NCBI RefSeq assembly: GCF_003073045.1
Contig: NC_037595.1
Span: 5,754,227-5,818,226 of the forward strand
Source: Pomacea canaliculata
Lineage: Eukaryota > Mollusca > Gastropoda > Architaenioglossa > Ampullariidae
Direction: 5' to 3'
Length of the DNA: 64,000 nt
Numbering within the stretch: position 1 is the first letter of the stretch; every line of letters begins with the position of its first letter. The translations under genes were made by a program, and so were the position numbers. Positions 1-12,261 of the stretch are shown in pieces. The notes beneath the pieces are model-generated. The model made no database searches. It was not told the origin of the DNA and saw only the letters and a program-made list of their open reading frames with translations.

Positions 1-3000
1 ATGTTTGAATGAGTACAGTTCATAAAAACAGCGGAAAAACGTCTCATTTGCATAGACCAGAAGCCTTCGTGCTGCTGACAGCCTTTAATGAGCAGTAATT
101 AGAATGAAGTCCATGCTTTTTTTTTTAAATGGGGAAAACACTGATGAAAGCGCTGTGTTCTGCTAGCTAGCCTTATTAATGATCAATTTCATATTTGACT
201 CAATTTAGCCTTAAGGTCTGTGTGCCAACCCTCGAGTGCCCTCTCCGTATTGTGCAATATTTGTATGACGGTGACAACTCACACACCAGCAGTTCAGCTG
301 AGGACCCGTGTATCAAGCCAACCGATATTTATGTCGTTTAAAGGGAGTGGGGAGGTGGGAAGGAATGAAATCTCAGCAAACACTAAAGGAGACTCCAGGC
401 GGTATAACTACCGACAAAAGGTCTGTGTCAGCGTGACACAAAAATTGTGTCATTGGCTGGGTGAGGTGAACAGACACGGATAAATTAAAAAATATCTATA
501 AAAATATTGTGAAAGAATGAAAAGGAACATTCCAAATAGTTGATTCTTGACCGCAGAAATGATGAGAGTTGTTATCACTGTTAGCGATGCTCTGAGCTGA
601 GTTTTTGTTATCACATTTAATGATAGATGGAATGGTTTTCTGGCGATATCCTATGAGGCATTTGAGTGCGAATTTCCTCCGAAGCCTCCTTTATTGAATT
701 CATACTCTTCTCAATGTTAAGCGATTCCTTTACTGCGACAAGCAGAGACAACCATTGCACGGGTGGTGGGTACAACTAAGGACAATAATTTTGCTGGCAA
801 ACCATATAGTTGATCGGAGAGTAGAAGGACTTCCCTGTTTTCAAAGAAAACTTTTTTTTTGTCTCCTGGCAGTCGGGAAAAAGACAGGGAAGATACAGCC
901 TGTGCCAAGGGAATCAACTTTGTGGATCACGACTGTTTTCACAGAAGGAAAGAGCAAAAAACAAAGATTAATTACGTTGAGCCTAACAGCTGTGAACGAA
1001 TCATTACAAAACTTTTTTTCCCAGTGTGAGCCGAATGTATTCTACCGTGAAAGCATTTTAAACACTAGCTTGGACACGAAGTGTAGTCAAGGGACAGACT
1101 TGGCGGTCAAAGGTTGCGGCTTTTTAGAGGTTCAAAAGAAACAAAGATTGCTGCCAACGCCCTCTTTGTTGGTTTCCGTGTAGTGGTGGGAACATTTAGC
1201 CTGGAGCGCCGGGTACACGCAGGTAATTCCGTATGACAAATAAGCTTCAACACGTTAAATAATTAAAGCTCTATGAGAGCACAAATACTCTCTCTCTCAC
1301 ACACACACACACGCGCATGCACACGGCATACCTGAGCTCAGTGCAAGATATTGTCCTCCAAATCAGAATGATTAACCCTAATCCATTTTCGAGGTTACAA
1401 CCAACCCAATGCCACAAATATTTTAATTAGTCATTTCTGTAGACATTCGTGACCTGACAAGGTTGATTTTTTTTCCTGTCCGCAGTAATTCTTTAGTTTT
1501 ATGTTGTACAACGAAAACGGATGGGAAATGGTATTATGCACTGAACTCAACTCAGTTATCTAACACGGATATTGTACTCCTGTACGCCTTTAACGTGTCA
1601 GGCTCCTGGCGTGCAGGTTGTGGTTGCGAGATCGAACGAGGCATCGATCGACAAAGGTGATAAAGCGAAAGTCATTAACACAGCCCGGCAATGTCAGACA
1701 AGCTTCTACCAGAAACTTTGCGGTTCTATCCGAGATCAGGTCTTTTTATTTTTATCTTACCCATTGTTTAGCATTCCACGTTCTCCAAAAGAAAGCATAC
1801 ATAATCAACACCTTTACTCACGCTCGTTCTAGAGGAACAATAGTCCCTCTCTAGTTCTCTCCTAACCTTTAATCAGAAGTTACAGGGTCAAGTGTTCGGC
1901 GCAAGTTCAAAGAAGCAGCCAGGATGTGCAACGGTGAATATACTGAATACAAATCGATATTTTATTTAAATGAAACATTTTGTTTTAACAAGGTATTGAA
2001 AACAATTTGAGTTTATAGAAAATATCTATACCTGTAGTTGGAGTGCCATCGTTAGGGAATTATGCTACATCGCTTGCGGACAGGAAGACTGACACTAGTT
2101 TCTTGCACCTGTTTGGATCATGGGAGTCGCCAGTCTTTTAGAAATTTTCGTGCACCTACTGCTTCACTAAAAGTCAGTCGGTAGGATTATAGGTAACAGG
2201 GCCTTTCTCCACACTCCCCTAAAAGCTATGCCTCAAGCCCAGCACAGTCGAGACCGTTTTCTTCAAACATTAACTGGATAGAACAGATTTAAAAAAAACA
2301 ACAAACTGGGACCACCGACCTGGCAGCAGGATTTTCTCAGTACTTTTTCAGTGGTGTCACAATGACCTCAAGTCTTTGATCCTATTGAAAGGGTATATGC
2401 ACTGCTAGTCGCATGCACACAACTTCGTCACTCAAATCCTTTTCAGGGTGAAGTGCTCTACTAGGAATGGGAAGGGAAGACACCCCATGTCAAAGTACTT
2501 TTCTTCACAATGTAAAGCTTGAGCTATGACCTGGATAATATGTAGAAAACATGCGACTGAAATCCAAGAACTTCCGTATCTTATGAAACAGTCTGGAAGA
2601 CTAGAAGGAAACAAAAAAAAAATAATAATTTGTGGTAAAATACAGACTAATTACTGTTAGTAGAATGGAACAAAAGGCAGAATTATTAGGTGAAAGATAA
2701 TTTTTTATGATGATAATAACAAAAGCATTTCTAAAGCACATTTCCCTGCTGGCAGCAAGCTCTATGCTTTGATATAATTGGCTTTGCAATGTCTGGCTCA
2801 CCACAAAAGAGTGCTCAGACACACAAGAGGAAGGTATGAAAAACCCACCACTTAACTATTCCCAGAAAAGGTGGGTCCCAAGATGTACTAGGTATCTTAA
2901 GTACTGGAAATTCACCTGTTAAAAGATCTTCTGTAACTGAAACTCAGAAGAAAAGAAAACAAACCTGTTCATCGTCATTGTCTTATGTAACTGCTGTACC

Positions 3001-3660
3001 AACATGCAAATTTCTTTTTTCCATCACACAAATTTATTTCCCACATTGCGACTCTCATTCACGAGCAACAAATAAATACAAAGATGTACTTTTAATGCCT
3101 AGAGACTTAATATAAACATCAGAAACATCTATCTTTGGACTTCTTTCCATGAAGTTTTAGGCTTTTGGGTCTCAGTGATCCCTTTGAAATTCTTAATGTC
3201 AAAAGCAGTTTGTTGCTTAGTTACTTTTTCACTCTTTCTAGGCAAAAGTCGGGGACTTCCACTTTCCATAGCTTACAGCCAACAAACTAAAAATATATCA
3301 TAAAGCTTGAGCTTTTGTACCTCTATCAATAGGAAAGCTCACATCTGTTCTTCCTGATGGTGAAATCAGAAACATATTCAATCAGGGGGCCTCATTCTAG
3401 AAGTTAATGTGGAAAATTTGTCTCCAAGCAGTCCCGTAATATAACTCTGGTGGACACAGTGTTTGTAGTAAACAGTGATAAAGGAGAAGGCAACTCTTAA
3501 AAGGCAAGCCTGTTCACCCTTTTTTGTCTAATGTGGTTAAGAAGCTGACGGTTAAAAAAAAAATGGGGGGGGGGGGTTGGGTGGTCTCAAAGTTGTTATT
3601 CGTCTGAAAAAATCATCTTCCTACACCACTTGCACAAATGAGCAATGAATAAAAACATAT
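1..3660. other. Intergenic DNA without a recognised gene
   Basis: Both strands were read. Several open stretches exist (for example 755-1183 on the plus strand and 2601-2822 on the minus strand), but none shows a domain, a conserved motif or splice sites leading to further coding sequence. Simple sequence includes a CT/CA run near 1287-1320 and an A run followed by a G run near 3557-3576. The last few hundred bases before 3660 lie downstream of the NDUFB8 polyadenylation signal. Confidence 0.6.
1287..1325. repeat. CT/CA microsatellite
   Basis: A short CT run passes into a CA run and then a CGCG-containing stretch. This is simple sequence with alternating purines and pyrimidines in its second half. 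Confidence 0.85.
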
Positions 3661-3668
3661 ACTTATCT

Positions 3669-3674
3669 TTTATT
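3669..3674 (-). terminator. NDUFB8: Polyadenylation signal of NDUFB8
   Basis: AATAAA on the minus strand, 83 bases past the NDUFB8 stop codon. It is the first canonical signal downstream of the gene, so the 3' UTR is probably about 100 bases. Confidence 0.55.
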
Positions 3675-3756
3675 TCTCAAAACAGTCTATAAACAAGAAC
3701 ACTGAAGATACAGGAGGGTATAAGCAACTTTGGGTTCAGTCTAACTCAACTGGTTC

Positions 3757-6700
3757 TTATTTATCCTCGGTTCCTCGCTCAAATGTGTAATGTTTCACTA
3801 CTTTTTCTTCTTTTGGATCACCTCCCTTTTCTAAGAACAGATCGTTGAACGGATACTGCTTTGGCATCTGCAATTGCAAAACAAAAACTTTTTAACATTA
3901 TCATTTTTAGTTTAGAATAACTACAAATATGTTCTTAACAAGTTATTCATTTCTGAAGGAATCACTAGTCCGTGAATACACTCTTAGTATTTTTAAAAAA
4001 TCAGTAGTTTGGGTTTGGCAAACCCAAATTAGGCAAAGTTGTGCATGAAAATGTCATTTGTTTCAAATATAACTGTAACAAGGAGATAAGAAAATAGACA
4101 ATAAAAATAAATCAACCTTGTCCTTTGTTCAAGTTCCAGCAAGTATATTTGAAAATCCTCTTTTAAAAGGCAATTTGACTTGTTTGAATCATGAATTTAT
4201 GTGTCAAATCAGCAAAAGACTGAATAGAAGGTCTTATTTGCTGAATTAAGGTCATGTTCAGGAAAAATGTACCTAAGATAGTCACAGATTTGACAATGTG
4301 TGGTTTCCTGTTATGAATACCTTTAGTCTTTCATCTCTATAATCTCCAGTTCTGTATATCCAACCTATCCAAAAATCTCAGTTGTTCTCAGTGGGTGATG
4401 AGAAGGGTTGCTTGGTTAATTTGTTAGGAAAGTGATCCCACCCAGGGGTTTTCTTGCATGCTTGTTAAAAGGGATAGTATGGGAAGAGAAACCAGAATGT
4501 CTAAAGGAAACCCCCAGCAGCCAAAACTGGTGTTACATGTAGAAAGAAGTATTTTCCAAGATGTGATATGAACCCAGAACCTTAGATTCTTACTGCAGTT
4601 AGGTAGAGGGGAAGGAAGTTTAAAATGCCTAAATGTCTTCAAAGGGAGACAATAAAATAAGAAGCCTGATCCTTGAATCTTTTAAGAGCATTACCTTCAC
4701 TTCAACTTCTATGAATTTATTCTTTGCTTCCTTTACTTTGCTTGTAGAAGTCTTTCAAGAGATGTTAGTTATTTTTGTGTTCAAAACAGCCCAGATGAAA
4801 TGAGTAAGCATGCAAAATATATGATGTAATGTTGCAGAATTCACCAATAAAGGAAAACATACCGCTGGCTGAAACCAAGGATATGGCAGTGTCACAATGT
4901 AGATAATTAATAAAGCACCCACGAACCCGGTTGTTGTCAGAAACATGTTCAAGCTGAAACCAAGAAGTATTTTCACAAGCTTGAAACAGAGATATGGCAA
5001 AAAAAAAACAAAAAACAACAACCAAACAAAAAAAACCCCAAAAACAAAAACGATAAAAATTAAGCCAGAGAGCAAACACAGCACAATGTTTTTCATCCCA
5101 TTTTCAATTAAGACTTACTGAAAATACAAAATTATTTCTGTGTTCTGTTGTATCTTTTAAAAACACATGTGAAACAATTTAAGACTGTTTCTGAGAAAGA
5201 ATGAAGATCAACTATCAAACCTAAGAAAACAGTTCTGTTCATGCCTTACAGTAAACAGATTAATGTGGTTACTTCTCGTGTCCGTTCCTTGTGAGAGAGT
5301 TATTCTAAACTGATTTTTCTACATTATTCATTATTTTGAAGAATAGAACATAATGCACTGTAAACATAAAACTATACCTTCTAAGAAAATATTAAACTTG
5401 CATTACGAATTTTAATTCTGGAAACTTACTATGAATATCTAGGTTTGGCATTTGGATCCCATTTATCTTCAGTAATGCAATCTGCCATTACATGCAGCTG
5501 AAATGCAAAATTGATGGGTGCATTAGGATTTTATATTATATAGTTTTTTTTTAGCTAGCCAACAAAACAACAAAATTAACTTTACACTAAAGTTTATGGA
5601 ACATAATTTGCCCAAAATCAGTTTAAAAATGGCTGGTCACTCTCACATTTCCATCACAACCTGCTGAATGTGTTTGCATATAGAAAGAAGCACAAGGAGA
5701 GCAATTTGAGAGAGAGAGAGAGAGAAGAAAAAAGAGAAAGTGAGGGTGAGATTTAGCAGGAAGGTGAAGGAGGGAAGAAAGACTACTGAGAATGAGAGGA
5801 GGTGTAGTCAACACAGCTCATGCTACATATGCATGTGCAAGTGTACACAGGAGTGCATAAATAACTAAATTAAATAATTTAGTCTTTAATAAAAAAATGA
5901 ATGTGTTCTTACGTTTTTTGGTTTAAAATTCTTAACAGACAAAGCTTATACAACCCTAATAAAATACCCATAAAGGCATTAAAATTAAAAAACTTGTAAA
6001 CTGAAAATGACAATTTGTACTCAGAGAATGATAAACTTACTGGTTCACCAAAGTTTCGTTTCAACTCAGGGATGTCCCAGTCTTCATATCCACTTCTGTA
6101 ATCACCAGAGGCATATGGGAGCTTAGGATAATCTCCATACCCCAAGCCGTCATCAGGATAAACATCATAGTCCTCTACTCGCAACCCATACTTCTTGGCA
6201 GCTGCTAAACGTTCTTCAGGAGTCTTTGGATATGGTCCAGGCTTCCAGTCTTTATTCCAATCTGTGAATAATTAAAATAAAGCAAGAACAATTATTTATT
6301 ATTTGTTGTAACAGTACTGTAAAAAAAATGGATACTAAAGCACTTTACAAAGTATCTTTTATCACCTTACACTATCTTTTAATACTCTGATGAGGTAAAA
6401 GGATATGGTTGAACAGTCTTTACTCTGCACTCCATTCCTAATTGTTTAAAAAAATTTCCACTCCAGTCCTGTCATTCTTAATTTCAGGCATAAAATCAGT
6501 TCTTCAGAAAATGTCAGCGCAGTCAAATGTGAAGATATTCTTGAAAATAACAACTACAAAGTAGGATCACAATGATGGCTAAATGTTGTGATGCTCAAAT
6601 CTAAGGTCAGCTTTACAACTATGGCATATAATGTGTACCAATGAAAAAAAATGCATTTACTAAAAAATATTAGTACTATAAAATAGCAAAATGATTTACA

Positions 6701-7727
6701 GATTTTTCTGTTAATAAAACAAAGTCATAATATTACACAGTTATCATCACAAATGTTGATACATCCTCTCTCGAAAATTAATATGTTGTGCTGCTTGATA
6801 TGGGGGATAAATTTATGCAAGAAGGCAGCCTTACGGTCACTGAAGACATCTGCTCCAACAAAACATTTTACAATGGCACAGCTGCTCAAAAGAAACAACT
6901 GCTTAGTAAATTCTTTGCCCTTTTGAGATTAACCGCTTTAATTAGTTTTAATTCTTTTTCTTTTAGATAACCATTGCACCAAAGCAAAAATAAAATTGTT
7001 CATGTCAGTATTAGAATCATGTTACTAAATCTAAAGTCAAGATGATAAAAGATTTCGGATCGGTGGCCTTCAATGGAAAACGACAGTGCAACTTGTGTGT
7101 GCGTGTGTTATTCATACTGTAAACCTTCTATTTGCCACTGGTAATGACAATTTAACTCTCGAAACAACTTTTGGAGGGTACACTGTGAAACTAGAAAAAC
7201 ACCAACTGTAATAGCTAAACAGAGTCTCTTTTTCCGGTTTACGAAAGTGTCAACGCGTCGTAAGCCCATCTAAAGTTAAGATGTTTCATTATACCAAGGA
7301 CGTGTATAGGGATATTAGTTTGTGATTATACCCACCTCTCAACTAGCCCGCCTTATGCCATGCCCTCGCATAATTTAGTGTAGCCAATTAGAAGTGTTAT
7401 GTATGCATCAGTGGGGAAAGATTATATTCTTCAATTTCCAGCTAATCCCAATAGTTAGGTCTCAATAGTTACTGGACAGAATTCTACCTATAACTCAGTC
7501 GACAGCGCATCAAACAAGAAAGTTTTTCGGTTTTGCGTAGACGAGCACACAATTTGAACTATACTATATCTAAATTCTATGTAAACGGAATGAAATTCAT
7601 AAGCTGATTGAAGTATAAGCATGCAAAATACTGTACTGTTAATAACAGATGTGGATGAAAGGCCCCGTCTAGCTACAAAAGGGCGGATGATCTTTAACAT
7701 CAGTTCAGCTCCCCTCAAGGTTGCCAT
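3757..7727 (-). CDS. NDUFB8: NDUFB8, mitochondrial complex I subunit (5 exons, 193 aa)
   Basis: Accessory subunit of NADH:ubiquinone oxidoreductase (complex I), anchored in the inner mitochondrial membrane. Exons in reading order: 7727-7637, 6261-6041, 5497-5430, 4953-4863, 3867-3757. All junctions use GT..AG and the phases agree, giving 582 nt. Residues 1-30 are basic and hydroxylated with few acids, as in a mitochondrial targeting peptide. Residues 38-80 carry the family signature, including [15 protein letters not shown] and GYGDYPKLP. One membrane segment lies at about 131-151. The end holds [17 protein letters not shown], close to the human protein as I remember it. The length is slightly above the human precursor. 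ATG 7727 is the first one in frame with the targeting peptide; an upstream in-frame start at 7769 (not ATG-supported by homology) is less likely. The gene stands alone and its neighbours are unrelated. Confidence 0.94.
5708..5725. repeat. AG microsatellite
   Basis: A pure AG run inside intron 2 of NDUFB8, followed by a purine-rich stretch to about 5790. Confidence 0.85.
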
Positions 7728-7769
7728 GTTGAATCGCTGACGACCTTGCGCAACTCGTCTCAGTATCAA

Positions 7770-9566
7770 AGAGTAACTACAAGGGAGGCAATACCCCAGT
7801 TACTGTACACTCTTCTACTTGACAACGCAGTGGTCCTGGTTATCTCAAGAAACTGTGTAAACCAAACCGACTTAAAGTATTCTTAAAAATGAATACCCCA
7901 TTCAGGAGTCGATTTGAGTACCTGGAGTTAGTTACTATTTAAATAATTCATCTTCACACAAACGAATGATACAATTAGTGTCGCGCAGAAGTGTTCATAG
8001 TAAATCATCACATATAGTCGCCCCTTGACCGGCACTTGGATAGACGGGGGAAGCACATGGATAGACACGACAGCTTACAGGGTCCACTACTTCTTGTTAT
8101 TTTGGGCAATAGCAGGTCCTGTACAGGACGACAAGTCTAGTCTTTGATCTTCGTAAGCCAGTTCTTCCTCTGGCCGTGTCGGTTGCCTTTCAAAGTGCAT
8201 GGCGAAAGAAGACCGTGGAGTTCGTGTCCTGCAAGGTGTTCTACGTCTTCTCCTGGCTTAGACCCTGGTGCGAGCACCAGACTCAAAGTACCAGGGCGCA
8301 CGGAGCAAGCACTCGGACCCGACTAGACGTGGTGTTAGCATGTAACCGTTTCTCATCGGTCACCCAGTCCTTCTCCACCTTATGTCTGAGAAGTGAGGCT
8401 CGGACACACTGTGCATGTTCTACGTTCTGATGACGGACAGGCTACGTGAAAGAAAACTGTAGCAATGACTAAATAATTTCTGCTTGCTTATTGGACTTTT
8501 GTCGACAATCGCGTGCATTGTATTGTTGGCATTGTTGTTGGTGTTGGAAAGGCATGTGGTGTCGGTGGTAGTCACAGTTCATATATCCCGTGATGCCTTC
8601 GTCCGCCTGCCCTACTTGCCCGTACAGTGTTTTTTGTGTACTCAGTTCCTCTTTTTCGTTTTGAGCTGGACGGAGGCGCCCTATTGTTCACGTTTAATAA
8701 ATACTGTTTCATCAAACTACAGCAATGTCTAGTATTGGTCGGCTGTAGGGTCGTAGCATGATACAGGTGCCTTTTGAATCTTGATTACTACTATTCTAGT
8801 CATGAGACATTGGTTGAGAGTGAAGTGCCAGTAACTCTTGCTGGCAGAAGCGAAACTTTGGGTTTTTATCTAATTAACACTTTTGCAATGACATTTCAGA
8901 GATTTAGTTAACAAGGCTTCGAATACGTTTTGTAAGTCCCCTTATGGGTTGCCGTATCGATGTAAAGCCTTTAATTTTCGTTGTTAAATGTTTTTCTGCC
9001 TTTTTCATGCTTATATAGTAAGAATTTTTTTAAATTTTTGTATTTATATTAAAGCTTCAAATATTAAAAAAGACTAGCAGAAATGTCACTTTCAATTTCA
9101 TTGTTCATCATATTAACACAGTAATGTTTCTGTTATTTAATCTTATATTCACCTAAGTACTTTTCTATATTTGTGTCAATGTGTCCCGCTGCCTTCGCGT
9201 TACTTGCTCTAGTGAAGTCTAGTCGCTATTGAGACTGCACACTCGTCCAAACTTTGTGAACAAGGGTCGGTCTCTTTGCCCGCCATGCGTGGCTATCATA
9301 AACTCGATAGTGCTATGTCATATACCGCTGAATTCAACAGAAAATGCTCTTTCGGGATCACCCAGGGAACCATATGATATTTTGCACGTGGTTCGAGCTA
9401 CTTCATTTCAAAGTTGACAAATATTTGGCGTCGTCTTCTATTGTGTTTAAGAACTCTTACATTTCCTTAAAAAAAACAAACAAACAAACGAAAAAAACAA
9501 CCCAAACAAATAGGCATTTTACCAATCTTCGCTGATTTAATTCAATATGTATACATTAATATCTAT
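7770..9566. other. Intergenic DNA, no recognised gene
   Basis: This stretch starts upstream of NDUFB8 and so should include its promoter, but no TATA box or other defined element stands out. The part at 8150-8440 is richer in GC than its surroundings and holds overlapping open frames on the plus strand (8144-8326, 8176-8430). These show no known domain, and I do not call them genes. Confidence 0.5.
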
Positions 9567-9790
9567 TTAAAGTCAACGAAGTTGTGGTGGAGGTTCCGCT
9601 GATGCTGAAGATGTTTTTCTAGAAGGATGCGACAGGTAAAGATCTGCTCAACTGCTTCTACGTGGTCTGAATCCAGTCTGTTCTGCTAGCAGCTCCTCTG
9701 CGGTGTTGCTGATGTGATTATGTATGACTTTCGGCATGACTTTGCTTGGGTGGCTGATAAGGTTTATTACGGTGAGCAGACGTTTCGGGG
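9567..9790 (-). mobile_element. LINE fragment, reverse transcriptase N-terminal part (RTE-like)
   Basis: Read on the minus strand from 9790 downward, the translation gives ISHPSKVMPKVI, then AEELLAEQTGFRPRRS. After a frame change it gives EQIFTCRILLEKHLQHQR and HHNFVDFK. These match the first reverse transcriptase motifs of a non-LTR family common in invertebrates (ISHPSK..., AEEQAGFR.GRST, FVDFKKAFD). Only about 75 residues are present, with at least one frameshift and a stop just after the FVDF motif. It is a dead fragment. It abuts the GCGGGAC-motif repeat on its 5' side. Confidence 0.75.
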
Positions 9791-9960
9791 GCGAAAGCGG
9801 GACACGTGCCGATGATGGTGTCGTCACCGTCAAAGAACGCAGAAAAAAGTGATTTTTAAAGACAACCAGGACATTTGATGGACTTGGTAGAAAGCCAGAA
9901 AGCGGGACATTGGGCGTCCCGCCCGATGAGCAGGCGGGACAAGAGGTCGAAAGCGGGACT
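9785..9960. repeat. GCGGGAC-motif repeat, unclassified
   Basis: The words GAAAGCGGGAC or their close variants occur near 9791, 9898 and 9947, with reverse copies (GTCCCGCC, ACTGTCCCAC) close by, so short inverted repeats form around the motif. The stretch separates the LINE fragment from the copied DUF4139 exon. It resembles noncoding parts of DNA transposons, but I cannot name a family and see no clear termini. Confidence 0.45.
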
Positions 9961-10109
9961 GTCCCACGCGCCGACATACCTCCGCCCTGTCAGCGTACAC
10001 AGTCACTCTCTCCACTGGACAGTCTGGGGCTTGGAAAACAATTCCTTCATTCATGTCTTTCTCTTTACTTGATGAATCTGCTAAGGATGCCATTTTTCCC
10101 TGATCGATT
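9960..10109 (-). pseudogene. Partial copy of exon 1 of the DUF4139 gene
   Basis: On the minus strand, ATG 10093 opens a frame reading MASLADSSSKEKDMNEG and ending in YADRAEVCRRV. The start of the gene at 28064 reads MASSADSSSKGKDVDEG and has the same YADRAEVCRRV. I count about 14 base differences in 130 (roughly 89% identity) and 7 amino acid changes in 43. Similarity starts about 15 bases before the ATG and stops inside the exon, after codon 43 of 68, not at a splice site, so this is a DNA-level copy and not a retrocopy. Past the break the frame runs into the GCGGGAC repeat. No further exon of the gene is seen nearby, so a functional product is unlikely. Confidence 0.85.
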
Positions 10110-11150
10110 GACGAGACACAGGAGTGTGCTTGTGATCGTCGTTGCCCGCGACCCGTATGCTTGGCTTGCGGTGAATCGGAGGAAAGTCAGTACCAGACAG
10201 GCTGGGAGGGTATCTGTTACAAAAATGTAAGACTTGATCGAGGCGAAACTGCTGCGTTCCAGGGATGAGGAGACGGGATGCAATGAGATCACGTGACATT
10301 CCAGATATGGCGACTGTAGAAATAGCAAAAGAAATAGCAAAAGTTGCCATGATTTCTGCGATAAATTAACATGATTAGTTTTTGCTGAAGTCAGAGCCAA
10401 ACCTGTGTGCCTATAGCTTGCGGCGAGGCGTTATCGGGGATGTAAAAAGCAAATCTGAGCCTCGTTACAACTCAAACCATATGCTACACTCAATGAATTA
10501 AGAATCACAACAACCCGCTTTCACTAGATATCGCTTTGACAGAGACAATGTTATTGAGACGATCGAGTTAACGCAGTGAGCGGAGGCCTCAGGTAGAGGG
10601 GGAGTTTGTGAGAGGGTGCATGGTAGCTGCTGCGGAGTTGTAGCCCCAAAGTAAAACTGTTTTACAGTGTTTTTGTCACGGAGAACCGTCTCAAATCGGA
10701 TAACTGAGGTGGCACAAGACATTGAAAAAAAACCAAAAAAAAAAAACAACAAAAAAAAACAAAAACAAAAACACAACAACAACAACAACAACCAAACACC
10801 CTACTAAACTAAAGAATTCTGCAAGAAATTTCCCTTTTTTTTCTCTGGCATGTGACGAGACAACGGATATGGCAAATACTACTTAACTACATGTACATGG
10901 CACTTTTCATTCGCGGTACAACTGCAGCATTTCACACATAACAAGAATTGCTCTCGCTGGAAGCCATGCATGGCACTACAGCGACGACTTGTTTGAAAGA
11001 CTTGCTTTATCAATGAAAAAACTTGAGCTAACATTTGACAAGTGGCCTTACTACAGATAACTGCAGCCATTTGGATCTCAAAAAGGGTTAATTGTTCTTG
11101 TCAAAAAAAAAAAAAAAAAAAGAAAACGGAATCGTCTCAGTCTTGATTCG
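10110..11150. other. Intergenic DNA with A-rich simple sequence
   Basis: No gene recognised. An A-rich/CAA tract lies at about 10720-10795 and a run of about 20 A at 11102-11121. Open frames at 10065-10400 and 10498-10791 on the minus strand are low in complexity or lack any motif. Confidence 0.5.
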
Positions 11151-11159
11151 AGGATCCAA

Positions 11160-11880
11160 CCTGGAAATAAGATGAGATAGATAACACTTTACTTATCCCA
11201 GAGGGCAACTCGGGGCAGCTGGATATGGAAGCACAAAACAAAACCATAACCTAACCCTATCCGCCAAACAGACTCATGTTGCAGACAGCTGCATTCACTA
11301 GCACACATAACATTTAGAATCGGCGGCCCGATAGGAGTTAAAGAAACATCTCTTCAGCTTCCGGTGAAGGAAGAGGAACTGTTGAGCCATCTTTACGGCA
11401 GCTTGAATGTTGGGATCCCAGCAAAGTCGCCTGTCGAAGATGGTCCCCATGCATTTAAAATTTTACCTCTTTGTCGTGGATGACACTGACGGGGCTTGGT
11501 GGTGAATTCCGACGGAAATCGAGACAATCTCTTTGCTCTTACATTAAATTCTGAGAAATTATTATCGCAGACCGGACCTCCTTCGCAGCCTCCCCCACCC
11601 TCTTCTCGTCAGGGCTGGTTTAAAACACAGCCTCATGGTGAGCCAGTGCACGTTGTGATGGAGTTGAAAAAAGTGCCATTGACAAACACTCGTTGCTGCC
11701 TGGCTACCAAAAAGTAAATGATTCATGACACCAGCTGATGGTCAAGGAAAAACTCGTCATGGATTCTTCTACCTGGGATATGAGGTTGGATGGTGTTGAA
11801 AGCCGATGAGAAGTCAGCAAACAGAATTTGTGCATGAGCTTGAGATTCTGCAGGTGTGTAAACAAGGTATGGAGGATAAA
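11160..11880 (-). mobile_element. LINE remnant, Rex1/Babar-like
   Basis: The minus strand reads ILFADFSSAFNTIQPHI from about 11826 downward, the reverse transcriptase motif A of this LINE group. Then come QQRVFVNGTFFNSITTCTG with the frame lost nearby, WDPNIQAAVKMAQQFLFLHR after a gap, and at the end a piece reading LPRVALWDK next to 11160. The catalytic YVDD core is missing, so the copy has a large internal deletion as well as stops. The 3' end lies at about 11160, next to an A run on the plus strand. The family name rests on remembered motifs. Confidence 0.65.
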
Positions 11881-12261
11881 CAGTTCAGTATCATCAACAC
11901 TTCGTTTGGACGGGAGCCGCTTTCTAAAGTATTTTTCTCTTGTCTGATGTCATTTTCGTGTTGGACTTGGTGTGTTTTTGACGGGCCTGCCGTCGTACAT
12001 TTGGCTTGTGGTGCTCCTTTGATGTGGAGACTTCAAGATGGGCACAGTTCATTTGACAATGGCTTCTGTTGGGGCTCATTCATCATTCCATCTGTTGGAT
12101 TTGGTGTCTTACTGCTTTGTTTGCTATGTGGACTGTGGTTTACACTGTATGTTCTTTACGTACACACTATATATATATACACTTTGGCGTGGACTACACA
12201 GTCTGAACAACCTGCGTCATTCTGTCAGGTCGTCAGCTTATCTTCATGTCACACCACCTGC

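Noticed and set aside
755-1183. A 142-codon open frame on the plus strand
   Set aside because: No motif, no splice partners and ordinary composition for chance open frames.
8144-8430. GC-richer overlapping plus-strand frames
   Set aside because: Two frames are open at once, neither has a known motif, and no donor or following exon was found.
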